64,000 nucleotides of DNA, taken from contig NC_092579.1 in NCBI RefSeq assembly GCF_037975245.1, positions 13,748,678-13,812,677 of the forward strand, in the 5' to 3' direction. The notes under the pieces are model-generated. The model searched no databases and was not told where the DNA came from. It saw nothing but the letters and a program-made list of their open reading frames with translations. The position numbers and the translations under genes are program-made. Of the stretch, positions 45,884-59,100 are shown one piece after another (the stretch's first letter is position 1; each line of letters opens with the position of its first letter). This stretch comes from Apostichopus japonicus. Taxonomy: Eukaryota > Echinodermata > Holothuroidea > Aspidochirotida > Stichopodidae.

Positions 45884-48120
45884 CAGTGGCGTAGCTACGG
45901 GGGGCCTGGGTGGCCGAGGCCCCCATGAAATAGGCTGGCCCCCCCACTGGGAATGGGGTAAAAATAAATGTTGTAAAAAAATAAAAATAAGTGCGATTCA
46001 CTTATATTTTTTGTTCAATAATTTGGGAAATGGAGTTACACAATTATTTCGTCTGCATCTGGCAGAATAAGAAAATACAATATCTGTAGTAATCATGAGA
46101 ATGGTCACACAGCATGGCATGGCAATGGTCGATGCGACGATTGCGACCATATACCACGAACCTTGTTGTGCTGCGCGATATCGATATCTGCTGAAAATAT
46201 GTTCAGTGCTTCCACCTAGCGCAACAATCTATCAAAAGATTGGCTCCGTTTGTACTGAGCCGAGGTATCAGGTTTTCATATATTGCCTCGAGTCAAATGA
46301 ATATATGCAGGCGCGGATCCAGCGGGGGGGGGGGGTCCAGGGGGTCCGGACCCCCCTGCTCTTGGCCAAAAAAAAAGAGAGAAAAAAAAAGAGAGAGAAA
46401 AAAAGAGAGAGAAAAAATAATTAAATTAAACGCCAATTTTAAACATGTAGGACGTCAGAAAAACGGTTATCCTCACAAGTCATCCAGGTGTGTCTTTTCC
46501 GTCAAATGAACTATAGTGTGCACGCGTGCTACACGTGCCAAAAATGCCTAACGATCTCAATTTTCAGACCGAAAAGTTTCAAAATTGAGGTGGTGTTCGA
46601 ATTTTTTTCGGCGGTGAGGTTACAGAGCGGTAGGCTGCTAGGATGCGCTAACGAATTTTTCATGAGCAAACCCTTCACCCTTCCAGAATCCTGGATACGG
46701 CCCTGCATCAAACAGTGGTGACGGAACGGGAGGGGATTGGGGGCTAATGGCATTATGATTTTTGTGTCATCTCAACTCATCTGATATGTAATACCATATT
46801 TCTTATTTCTTTATAGATTGTTTTTTTCTCATCAATTGAGAAATTGCAGACATGAGATCCATATTTTCAGGCTAGGTACATGCTGCTTAGAATACTCGGG
46901 AAGTGCCGTTTCCGGCCATCTGGGGGGTTTGTAAAACCAAAAATTTTCTTGTACGCTCCGCGCCAACCAATGATGGCGCTCCGCTTAGATAGTCTTACGT
47001 TCAGGCGCGGCTGGACCAGGCAGACCCCCCCCCCTGTCACAAATCCTGCATCCGCCCCTGATATGTCATTGAATAATCCACAAAACAACTTTTTTATGCC
47101 CACGAAACTGTCGAAACACTACTGGTAGAGATACAAAATAATTCTGAAATTCCGTCAAACATGCGGCTGTGCCTGTTCAATACTCACTACTGTATCGCCT
47201 TAAAAAATGATGAGTGGAAATAGTTTCTCCAGGACCGTATCGTATCGTGGGTATTGAGTGCGTCTGATATACGAACGTACGTACGTACGTCTATGATGAT
47301 ATGCACTGTACTGTACTGATAAAAACAGGTGAATTTCACTCCATGGGAGTGATCACTGAGCACATTCCGGTATAAGAGTGAATTTCCACTCCATTGGAGT
47401 AAATCTTAACTCCTAATAGAGTTATATTCACTCATATTAGGAGTGAGGGTTAACTCCAATAGAGTTAAATTTCACTCTTAATTTGAAGTGCGCCGAGTGA
47501 TCACTCCAATGGAATGAAATCCACTCATTTGTTTTTAGAGTGTTGCTAGATATATGAAGAAGAAATTTACATACCAATACATGTTATAGGTCATCGATTG
47601 GCACAAAAACCCAAATTCTGATGACAACTGCCTCAAGAAACCCAATAAATGGCCTAATTAGCACCGAGCCACTAATGTGGACCGTTACTGAAACATCGAT
47701 GCGTGTTAGTCTTCCATCCCCTTCCTCTAATGCTATTTAAGTCCACATGTGTGCATATCCTGCAAACCTACCGGTAGCCCACAGGGGTTTGAGTTGGGAG
47801 AAAGGCCTTGACAGCTTGAAACGACAAATGATGCCAACTTCTCTCAAGTTAAAAGTCTGGCTGAGTTTGCAAGGCCAGTCAGCATGAAAGAGAAAAAACT
47901 TTTTTTGCATTTCTGTCACCAAAGTTGCACATCTTTTTGGTTGCTATTTTGCCTCACAGGTGCCATCTCCTGCGATCTGGGGGGTGCTGAAATCTCAAAT
48001 TTTCTCTGTACGCTCCGCGTCAACCAAGGTGGCGCTCCGCTTAGATAGTAACCTCCGGCCCCCACAAGACAGAACAGCCCCCCATGGCCCCCCACTCAAA
48101 AAATCCTAGCTACGCCACTG
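45884..48120. mobile_element. Inner hAT-like element with CAGTGGCGTAGCTA termini
   Basis: Left CAGTGGCGTAGCTACGG (45884) and right CTAGCTACGCCACTG (ending 48120). Flanks TGCGTGAT and TGCGTGTA share 6 of 8 bases including TGCGTG. A 70-80-bp segment containing GTACGCTCCGC and GGCGCTCCGCTTAGATAG is present twice in direct orientation (about 46919-46991 and 47977-48048), so at least two related right-end segments are stacked. No transposase frame was recognised. Confidence 0.7.
47319..47540. mobile_element. Palindromic MITE, GAGTGATCACT subterminal motifs
   Basis: Left TAAAAACAGGTGAATTTCAC and CATGGGAGTGATCACT match inverted with right AGTGATCACTCCAATGG and CATTTGTTTTTA. The interior carries further GAGTGAAT / ACTCCAATAGAGTTAA inverted units. 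No target duplication was fixed. It lies inside the 45884-48120 element. Confidence 0.68.
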
Positions 48121-50829
48121 TGCGTGTAATTTTTTGTAAAATAAATTTGCAAAAAGAGTACACCATCATTCTGATAAAGTGAAGGTGAGAGGGGCACTCT
48201 GACTGCATCACTAGTCTCCATCTGGAAGGAGGCATCCAAGATGAAATGGCCTGGAGTAGCCTGGTAAAAAGTAGTTTGCATCACCACCTACTCCCCGAAG
48301 ACGTAAATCCCAGCTCATTGCTCGAAATTGCAAATATATGCCCCGCAAACCATGAATACATGATTTATTGGAAATAAATTTTACTCCAAACTTTCACGAA
48401 AAGTAGCACCAGATTGCACCGAGGACCTCCATATTTTGTGAAATTTTCCAAAGGGGAGGGGGCACCCACTCCCCTTAGACCCCTCCCCTGGGACGACGAT
48501 TAGGCATTTCCCATCTGGGCCCCCCCTTCGGCGAAATCCTGGATCCGCCACTGATATATACAGCAAGTCCTACAAATAAGAAACTTATCTTCTCACTTGT
48601 GAATTAAATATATGGATAGAATTAAGCACAAATGAGTATCTTTAGCGGGCCCTAAGTGTACGTGGGCATGGGCATAAACGCACTCCAGAGCGGTTGTAAA
48701 TGTAGTGCTCAAACAAAGGGTGTGTTGGGTCTTGCAGACCCTATCATGATATGTATTGTATTCCCGAAACAATCTACTAATAGGTATGACAACTCGTTAG
48801 TACTGTATTGAACAGTATAGTATTAGGCCTACAGAGGAATAATATGTCGAAGGCTTTGTAAATTTACAACAATCGAAATTGCAACCTTGCTCCTTTTAGA
48901 AGTCGGCATCTCAAAATTATCACCGCTCTCGGAATCAACAGCGTAACGGTCCTAAGCTGGTAAACCAGTTGGAAAATCCGCCCTACCATACCCCCCTCCC
49001 CCATTCCACACCCCCGAAAATCAGAATTCCGTACTACACGTCTGTATGTCATTGACCATTGAAATCAATAACGCCATAGGGCCGACTTCGAGTAGAACTG
49101 AGCTATATTGGTAGGCCAATTGCTGTTCGTGAAGTACAGCAATTAATGCGCATGAGAATCTGGCCTTGAATGGATCAATACGAAGTTATAGTATAGTAGA
49201 GTAGCAATTTGTTCTGTAGATGTTTTGTATTGATTTCAAGATGCAAAAGTAGGGCGCAGTGTTCCGTTCGTAAAGGCTATTATATGAGAATGATAAGATA
49301 CTTTTTGCAAAGAACAATCACCCAAGAAAGTGACTTTTTTTCAAAGAACAATCACTCAACAAAGAAACTGGGCACGAAAACCGAACGACTGATCCGCTCT
49401 CGACCCATTCCTTCATCTGTGTATCACGAGTCCATTAGAACGGGAACAGATACTACACATTCGAAGTATCAGAAGCATTAAGAAAGTGAAACCTTAACAC
49501 AAGTTTGTTATACTTCGGGCAAACGCCATTTAAAGACCTGCTTTACCACACTACCCTGAAGACCCCAGGTGATTAGTGCCGAAAATTGGAGCTTTTAGAA
49601 ACGTTTTGTACTTAAATGATGAAAAAAAAACTCATAGTTTTAATAAAACTCCATGTAATCTATTTTACATTGTATTTGGGGATTCCAACGTCAGACATGA
49701 GAATTGGCAGAAATATGCAATTTTAATCTATTTATTAACTTCTTCGGTATCGCATTTCAGAAAGAAGCACTTTTTCGTCTATGGAGTAATTGAATGATAA
49801 TTGATACTAGCCTGTCAAGGTCTCCAGTGGCGTTAGCAAGGGGTGGGGGATGGCCGTTACAACTATTGGACGAGTAAAAGTATTTATTAGCACCAAAAAC
49901 TGTGCGATTAGACCTAATTTATTGTCTAAATATGCCCCGGAATGTGCCAATTGACTTCCAAACTTTAATTTCTTTCTGGGGAAGGGAGGACAAGGATGGT
50001 GGTTGGCTAGGGTATGTTATAGGTGTGACAAAGTTTCACGACTCAAAAATGGGTAAAAGAACATTTTATAACAGCCCCCCCCAAAAAACCCCCTTCCTTT
50101 GATCTAGCAAACTGAGAGATGGGAAAAATACCTGACCCAATAGCCCGCCCCATTACCCCGCCCCAATACCCCTTCCCCGACCCACCCCCCAGATAAGTGA
50201 GTTGACCTACTGTATGCAGTTGAAATGAGACAAAAACTGAGAACACATCATTTGTCAGTTGAAATCTATTTGAAGATTGCTCTTTTCTCTTTTTTTATTC
50301 TTTTACCAATTTAATATTTTATTGTTATTTTTTCTTCTTCAAATACTGGTAATTTACATCAATGTACAGAATAGTTCAACTTGGTACATTTATGAGGAAG
50401 AATGACATAAACGAGTTAGTTCAACAATATTATTCAAGATGAATCGTTTCTCGTAAAGAGATAATACACTTACATACACGTACGCAACTTAATATCTTAA
50501 GAGAATATTTTAGGCATCCTAAACCGAGCTCTCCCCCCTCCCTACCCCTCCTCCCAAAACAAAATGAAACAATTGGCATATCAATACATTTGAAAAATTG
50601 ACAATGGCATTGATAGTTGATTGAGTTTGTTGGGAGGCGATGATACACTAACATTTTCTTCAAATGGTGGGTGGCTAGCAAATGAGACACATAAATGTTA
50701 TATTTACAGATCTATGTAAATTTGTCTTCAAGGTATAACAGTTGAAGACAAAACAAGGATTGACATAAACACTGCCACTGTCCAAGCACATTGTATTGAG
50801 AAAATCTTCTAAAAGGAAACAAACTTCAA

Positions 50830-51560
50830 AAGTCAGACCAAAATCTCCCCCCCCCTTCCCCCTACCCCAAAGTTACATAGTGAACTGTTTAGATTATACC
50901 TACCACGAAAGGATATTTTTTCAGTAATCCTGCTTTAATATATAGATATACTTAACCAGGAATACAGTACTCCTAGACCCCCCCATCACCCCCCCCCCAA
51001 ACCCCTTTCCTACATTTAACTCTAACTTGAGCATCACCAAAAGTAAACGATAACAGATGATTGTTAGAATAAAATAAAAGGAAGTGTTGAAATATTAACG
51101 GTTTCCTGTGATGAATATATAATTGCCAGAATAAAAAATGTGAAGGTACCAATATAAAACTGTCAAATGAACTTGCACTACGTAATTCATTATCCCACCC
51201 CACCACTCAAAGACACAAACATCTAAACGAGATCGTGCAATTAATCAACACACCTGATGGCCCTCCTCCAATAACATATCAAATTGGACTAGGACAACCT
51301 AACTACTCCATGGGCTTGATTATGCAAAAACATTTAACCTTTCATTCCTGTCCACTCTCCCCCCCCCCCTCCTCTTTCCAACAATATCCTTACCTACTCA
51401 TTTCACCCTCCAATCCATCCTCATTCCTCACCATTCCCACCCACCTGACCCAACCAATTCCACATTTACACAAGATGCTTAACTTTATAATGTAACCCCA
51501 CTCCCACCCCACGCATAGTACCCATCCCCAGTTCATCAACCCCCCCCACCTTACCTAACC
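50830..51560. repeat. C-rich low-complexity tracts
   Basis: Repeated runs of 6-10 C (50850, 50980-50998, 51360, 51540), often as CCCCACCC or CCCTCC. They are also present at 50070-50190. No gene signal was seen. Confidence 0.7.
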
Positions 51561-52199
51561 ATTCTTTGTAACAATTATCAATAGTACGAACAGGGTTCAA
51601 CCACTTTCTTGAAAACACATTTCAGAAAAGGAAATTCAATGACCTTTTCCATCAAATATGTCTGTACTATTGCTTTGGGTCAATTTTCAGGTTAAAAGAC
51701 AAACGTTTTACACCTTTCAATGCCCAGAAATTGATTTTATTTCCCAAAAGCTTGATAAACCTATATCACAGAACACTGAAATTACTTACCCAAAACATTT
51801 TCAATAAGAAGATGATATCAAGAATTCATTAATTAATCCTACAAATGCAGAACATGATGCAAGCAATATTTTAATGAATTAAAAAATAGTTATGATCAAC
51901 TTATTTGGTGTTGCAATAAATAGGTCACGATTACAAAATGGAACAATAAATACACTCAAGCATATCACCTTGGTACATTTCCCTTCTCGAGTCCCTTCCC
52001 ACTAACCCACCCCTACCCTCTTTGAGAGAAGCTGAACAGCACGTTTTCTCAACAGGTACTAATGATGAGTCAAAATGCAAAAGTCATTTAAATAATAAGA
52101 ACTGATGTTGTATTACAATATTTGCAATAACAGGAATCTCAACTCACTGGTAACTGGTAATTCTTGTTGACCACTTTGCTAGGGACTGGTCCTCAGCTT

Positions 52200-54300
52200 C
52201 AAGCTTTTGGTGGTTGTCTCTCACAGGAATGGGCTGCTATCTTCAACTTCTCTGGTAGTCATCATTCCAGCTTTGGTGGTTGTCTCTCTAACAGGAATGG
52301 GCTGCTATCTTCAACATCTCCGGTAGTATTTTGATTGTCGTACTTCCATTGGGGATGGTGTAACCTCAGTTGTAGAAATTAAAGCATATATCAGATTGTG
52401 ATTATTGTAACCTCCAAATTCATGGCGGTGTACCTCAATTTGAAAAGCTAGTGGACATCAGTCGAAAGCTGAACCTCCATTGGCGATGGTGATGTACATC
52501 AATTGGAATGGCAAACATCAGTGATTGATTGTACTTCACTTGGGATGGATGGAACTACCCAAGATGGCAATGTTGACTATGACATCAACCAGCAAACTTG
52601 TAAAGATTTTCCGAATTGGGGCTTTGAACAACTGTAAAGGTCTGCACCATTGACATAGTAGACTTCATCCCTTGGTTCCTTCTCTAGCAGTGCTGGATCT
52701 TTGATGACATCAAATAGCTGTACACTGGGTCAGCAGAACATTAACCTGGATTAAGCAGCACTCTCATCACACTGAATTGAGTAGAAAGGAAAAGTTGGAA
52801 CTTGACAGAACCAACCGCCAATATCTGCATACTCACTGTGACACATCAAACTTGCAGCTACAGATCTGTGGGAGGGCCCACTGTCGCCTGATATTAACTT
52901 ACTGGCATCAGCAATCGAGACGGCACCAACGGACGTCTCAATAATTACCATGGTTGTAGCATCTTTGAAGCGAAGTGAGGTTTACACACAACTGCTTATC
53001 AAAGACTGGTAGTTGACTTCTAAGGATTGGTAGTTGACACCTGCGTACTTGACACTGCCAATTGAGTACTGGAATGTGAAGACTTGTGGTTGACATCAGA
53101 GGACTGGTCGTTTACATCTGAGGACTGAGAGCTGGCTGGCATCCGAGGACTGGTGGTTGACATCCGAGGACTGGTGGTTGACATATCGAGGACTGGTGGT
53201 TGACATCCGAGGACTGGTGGTTGACATCCGAGGACTGGTGGTTGACATCCGAGGACTTGGTGTTGACATATCGAGGACTTGGCGTTGACATATGGAGGAC
53301 TGGGAGCTGACATCTGAGGACTGGTGGTTGACATATCGAGGACTTGGCGTTGACATATGGAGGACTGGGAGCTGGCATCTGAGGACTGGTGGTTGACATC
53401 CAAGGGCTGTTTGCTGACATCTGAGGACTGGTGGTTGACATATGGAGGACTTGGCGTTGACATATGGAGGACTGGGAGCTGACATCTGAGGACTGGTGGT
53501 TGAGATCCGAGGGCTGTTTGCTGACATCTGAGGACTGGTGGTTGACATCTGCCGATAGTGTAATAGGGGGTAACATCCAAGGATTGCTGCTAACCCTATG
53601 GGTGACAAACTTTTTTGGAACTACTTAGCTGGCATCTGAAAAAATCTGGTCTACAAAGTAGGGCCAAAAGACTGGTACCAACAAGAATAACAAATGACCC
53701 AATTACAATAAACATCTCTTCAAAAGGAATAGGAGACACCTGATTTAAACAGACTAACCACGAACAAAAATCATAAAACAAAACCTCAAAGATATAATAC
53801 TTCTGTTGGCATCTGACTTCTACTAGCACGCAACGGAAGGACATCATAAGGCCCTCTCAGACTCACTCCATTGACCGTAATGAAACTACAGGCAATTTCT
53901 TCATCGCTGTATCACCCAATGATAGTTGGCTCTACTACGATTGCTTATTTGGGTTGATGTGGAACAGTGACAATGGCTACCTATTGTGGCATCTAAGAAT
54001 ACATGGCTTTCATACAATGGCATAAAACTTTTGCAGTTCATGGATTTATTACAGAATTAACTGCGCTGGTAGTAAATGACTTGATTCTGTTTTGATGGCG
54101 TCTCAGGTTGATGATCCGGTGGCACATCTTAGGTGGTCTGACATCTTAGAACAGTCTGCTCTCATACGATGGAAAACATCTGGTGTTTCAACAATGGCAT
54201 CTAATTAATTTCATGATCCCTCATCTTGGTGGGTTGTGGCAGCTTTTATTTGTAATCTTGTGCATTGCACACCTGTTGATTAGGTGGTCTAAACTGGACA
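52200..54300. repeat. Degenerate minisatellite field with 21-bp homogeneous core (53090-53560)
   Basis: The core consists of tandem 21-bp units such as GAGGACTGGTGGTTGACATC, with variants (TTGGCGTTGACATATG, GGGAGCTGACATCTG) arranged in a partly higher-order pattern. Flanks on both sides carry weaker GGTGGTTGTCTCT, TGGCATCTAAG and GACATCTTAG relatives, and a direct repeat of about 50-60 bp (52214-52255 and 52279-52325). On the minus strand all three frames are open through the core because 21 is a multiple of three (heptads MSTTSPR, CQPPVLG, VNHQSSD). No splice or promoter context supports translation. Confidence 0.85.
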
Positions 54301-56172
54301 CTGGTAAGCTGGATGGCAGAGATCTTTTTTGATTATTTCATTACTTACAATACAAAAAGACACATTTCACATCATCACATTTATTTGCAGAACCTCTTTA
54401 CAGACTTGTCATCATTCTACAGTCTGCCTTGGTGGTACCACCACTCTCTCCTACTGCCAAAGGTAACTTCCTCTACAATTAGAGAACCAACTCTAACAGG
54501 TGCCAGACTGGGGCCAACCAAACCATGCAGTAGTTGGTGAAATGTAACATCAGGGTTGTAGACATTTTTTCTTTTTCCAAACTGGGGATGGCCAGGAACT
54601 TGCAGAAATCTTCCTAGTCCTTCGTGACAGAAAGGCCTTGCCGATCTGAATCGTAACCACTCCTCAAACACTACGTCACATGCGACAGTTCGTGCCTCGA
54701 GGCATTTCCAGAAAGAATGAAAAGGTATAGCACAGGAATACAGGCCAGCATTCCCTCATTTTCCAATTATCGGTTATCTTGAGTGACCACAGACCAGGAG
54801 GGTGAAAGGGACAGACCATTACATCTATGGTCATCGCCTCCAAAGTGAAAAGGGTTGCAAAGACCCTTGAGAAAAGACGTAGACACCCATCATCGACATA
54901 GCAACATACTCCTCCTCCCTCACACCTCTTTCTACCCCATACATGCTATGGTAACACTTGATATCATGCACAGGGTTGCAATCAGATTGTCCCATTTCTC
55001 GGAGGATATTTAGGCCACCTCTCAGAAACACCACCATGTAATTGGAAGCTTACAGCACACCACTGGATTTGCTTACTTTACATTTCCATGCCATGTCAAA
55101 AAAAAAAAAAACCAGACAACTAGGAGAAATTGACAAATGCATTGCTCCAAAATAAAACATTTGTCTGACCTAGATGACCCATTTTGAAGTTAATAGGAAA
55201 TTAGTCTTGGAAACCTGAACATTGTTACAAACAGCTGTTCTTTAGTTAAAGTATACTGGTTTTTAGTAATTTCCTGCATCCTAACATCTTGCATTAAGAG
55301 GAGTATTTCTTTAGTTAGGTCACATCTTTCATGGATACAATCATAGAGAGATGTCAAGCCTACCCATTCCATATCCAGCAATTTTCAATCATTTCTGCAA
55401 GAAACTTCAAGTTGGTTGTTTTCTTTCTGGTTCCTGCATAATCACAGCTAGTAAGAGGCACAAATGTCTTATCTTTCTTCACTGCTGCATTGTCCATTTT
55501 CTTCCTAAAACATCACCATGTAGTTTTCTTCCAAATATGATCCCTTGAAATGCTATACACAAAGTGAAAATTCCATATTCATATTTGAAGAATTTGAAAA
55601 CCTCTGATATTGGACTGCTTCCTTAATTTTTTTTTAGCTGATATCTTGACTTCACACAACCTAGGTGAGCATTTCTCACATCAGTCTTTTGTTTTTTTCA
55701 GTTCTTTCAAAGGTACTGCTTCCTTAGTAACGAGGAGATAGAAGATGACTCACTCCTAACGTGACAAGATTGTCTTTATATCAGTCAAACTGCAATTTAA
55801 CAATTCCAATCTGGAGAAAGCACTACTGCATGTCCCATGTCAAATTAACATTGTTCAAACATCTCCTGTCCCTCCTCATTCGAAGGCACTCCAAATGCTT
55901 CAGAATTTCTTCTGCTCTTGCTTGAAGAGGTTAGTGTTGCCAAACCAGCATCTACTACAGTAGCAATCGGTTGCTGACTGCGATACTTTGCTCTACTGAC
56001 TAGAGATTCTAGGAAGGCTTATCGCAACTTCTGCAATTGCTGTACTTATCATACTCACTGCATACTCTTTTTATACTCCTATGAATATTTGCAAGATGTT
56101 AGGACTAGGGAAATCGTGACCTCCGTCACTGACAGGAGGGTTAAAGACATGGAAATGCAATGTAAAGCTTTG

Positions 56173-59100
56173 CTACTGTGCTTGTAAGACCCCTTGACTC
56201 TGTGTGCAGTTGACTTTGGTTTTATCTTCAGTTAAGGTCACCCCTAAATCAGTCAGGAATTTAAGACAGTCTTCAGAACTCTGAAAAGCTAGTTCGTTCT
56301 GAATGAAGGCTACAGGCAGGTTGGGTCTGTATCTGAGATGGTAGGAAATAAATAGAGTTAGTCACCAAATACAGCGTAAAAGAAAAAAAAAAAAGATTTT
56401 TTTTCAAAAGGAAATCGACCACAAACTTGCAGGAGTACCTTACCACTATACCTGCAATAAAAGTTACATTAAATATTAGAAGCTCCACCACCAATATCTT
56501 TTACATTAATAAAAGCAAACATCCAACTCGAAACAGCTAAGAGCTGTAATTATCAATGAGAGGCTGGAGTAAGTCAACAAAGAATTAAACAAATATACCC
56601 ACCATCGTCAATCCTTCAAACATGTTCATTTTAATCAACAAACAGGAAATGCACTTGTGTACACATTCTGATTCATAGACTTATTTGTAAGGGATGATTT
56701 CTCAGAAACTTTTACACTACTTACCAGAATTTTAAAATGTTTAAAAATCTCAGTGATTTCAACATGTGCTGACAAAGTTTTACAAAGGTGTATTTTGGAC
56801 AATTGGAAAAAACGAACTCATGTACTAACAAAATGGACAACTTACCTGAGCAACCTCACCTGATGATTTCAACCTTAAGAAGTAATTTTGCAAGTCATAA
56901 CAACAAACTTCTGCAACTGATATACTCTAAATTTTCATCAACACATCACATTTTGTGTGAAAAACTACAAATTTTAAGCAGGATAAGTAGTGGAAAGCTA
57001 CTGTTTTAAAAGTTCTTTTTTCATCGTAGGGCACTTGCACTATAGGATGACTCACCTTACAGTTTTTACCATAGAATAAAACCTTTGGCATTCATATGCC
57101 ACCTTCCCTCACCCCCCCCCCCCCTCCTTACCAGCATATACAAAACTAAAAAGGAAAACAAGGAATATATATACGTACGATTTAACCATTGCTTTGATGG
57201 CATCTTTCCTTTGACGCTCCACAAACATGTCCATTAAATATGGGGACATTTTGGGAGCTGACCTGTATAAAAGAAAAAATTTATGGTAATCTGATAACGC
57301 TACGGCGGTTCGAAGTGCAAGGGCGTGTTGGACCATTGCATTGTTCTTGACAGTCGGAGACAGACTTGTAAGAGCTGTTGTTATATCTGCGAATGAGGAG
57401 AAAGAAAAACAACTTAGAGAACTCTCTAATATGAAGAAACATATTATTAATAACATCATGAAATAACTTTGTAACAATAATTTCTCATGTACGAGTGTAG
57501 AAAAAAGTCAAACACAAAGTGTAAGATTTATTTTACAGATAATTTCAACATGGGGTTTTGCTGTTAGCAGCAGCGCATAATATGGGTCAAACGACATTAT
57601 TTGATAAGAATGATGGATAAATTGTTATCTATTAATTTTTTGGCTTTGTTTATTAATCTGATTCATATGTGTTTAGATTCTGTCTCTCACCTGATGAACT
57701 GTTTGTCAAGATGTAATACAGGATTCGATAGGCTGTGAACTCATTCACGTTTCCTGGAATGTTTTCTGCGTACAAGGACTTGAGCTGTGTTTGACATTGG
57801 TTGAATTCTTCTCTGTCACCCTGTATGATAAATGAAAACACAATGACTGGCATGAACAAGCTCTTTCTAAGTACTCTGAATTCACTAAATAATTCCAGAC
57901 TATGCATCATCAGATCCACTTTTGTCTTTACTCAGTAATTATAAACTGCTATGTTCTGTGCAATGATGGGTTCGCCCTGAATCACATCAGCATTGACCAT
58001 ATCCCAATTGATTTATCAGATTTGCATGAGTACTTTGGTGCTCTTTGGTACAGTCACACCCCTAAAATATACCATTAACAAGTAGTTTTCTGAAGAATAA
58101 GTACATTGGAGTTAAGTTCCCTACAATCATCCCCTAAACCATAAGGCCGTCAACGTTAGTTTGTTACACAACTGACAAAGTCAAAAGATAAAATGACTGG
58201 TAAAATTTTTCAGCTCCTCAAAGATATCAAAAATACACCAAAAGATGATGGCGAAACTTACCTTTTCCAACGCTATCCTTGCGTGGGCTTCGTAGACCTT
58301 TACTGTGAAACCATTCCGTATTCTTTGGACCTGACACAAACAAACAAAGATAATAGATTGGTGAGGACCAGCACAGTCTGTTCCTTGTAAGTAAGATTGT
58401 ATGACCTCTAAGACATTTCACAAACATTGCATTAGGTCAAAGTGAAAATAGGAGGTGAGAATAACATTCAGTATTACAAAAAGTTCACTTATTCTTTTAA
58501 TACAAACAGGATTTAAGAGCACACTTACTGCACTGGACAACAGTATAGCTAAAATAGTCCTAACATGTGAGAGTCATGGAGGTTGGTGGAAGTGATTTTT
58601 ATAAGTCTGGAAGTGTCACTCACTGTAGTAGTGCATGTGAACATTAATTCTTAAATCATTTTGACCTTATATCATGAATATTTCATGACCTAACTTCATG
58701 AAGTGCAGATTATATTGTCATGGAAACTCAAATTTAATTTTGAAAACATAACAATCCAACACATTCCAGGAAAAAGTAATCGGCCATAAAAAAAAAAACT
58801 TTGAAAAAAATTTAATTTAAATTTAAATTAAAAAATTACTTTCTGAGGTTGCACATACTTATACTTAGGGGTGCAGCGCGGGTATGGTGAAATGCAAAGA
58901 AGACACTCACCGTTAAATCTTGGCGAATAGATTTTAATTGGTTGCATATGTAACGATAATCCTTCTTCTCCAGCCACTTTACCTTCACTGCTTCTATTGA
59001 CTTCTTAAGAACCTCTAGTGGACGGACTTCACTTGCATTTGGAGCCTAGAGTACAACAAAGTAACCAAAAGCTAGTATTATTGCTATCTATCATAATTTA

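Larger units (their letters stand above)
45790..48553. mobile_element. Outer hAT-like element with CAGNGGCGGATCCAGG termini
   Basis: Left CAGGGGCGGATCCAGG (45790) and right CCTGGATCCGCCACTG (ending 48553) are inverted. Flanks ACATATA and ATATATA are similar but not identical. It encloses another element (45884-48120) and more termini of the same style at 46308, 46705 and 47060. This is either a nest of successive insertions or a composite. Confidence 0.62.
43899..56172. other. Intergenic region between SLCO and LENG8 3' ends
   Basis: The two genes converge here. No further gene was recognised. It holds the SLCO 3' UTR (signal at 44018), a TA tract (about 44403-44480), a hAT MITE (44674-45101), a nested set of hAT-like elements (45790-48553), C-rich tracts around 50150-51540, and a minisatellite field (52200-54300). 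Part of the right half may be LENG8 3' UTR, but no clear polyadenylation site was fixed. Confidence 0.6.

Noticed and set aside
46308-47060. Inner hAT element with CAGGCGCGGATCC termini
   Set aside because: Candidate right ends at 46705 and 47060 give no 8-bp duplication; only ATATG matches, so it was left within the nested cluster.
54417-55037. Minus-strand frames of 68-84 codons downstream of LENG8
   Set aside because: No family resemblance and no splice context; they may be 3' UTR or degenerate repeat flank.
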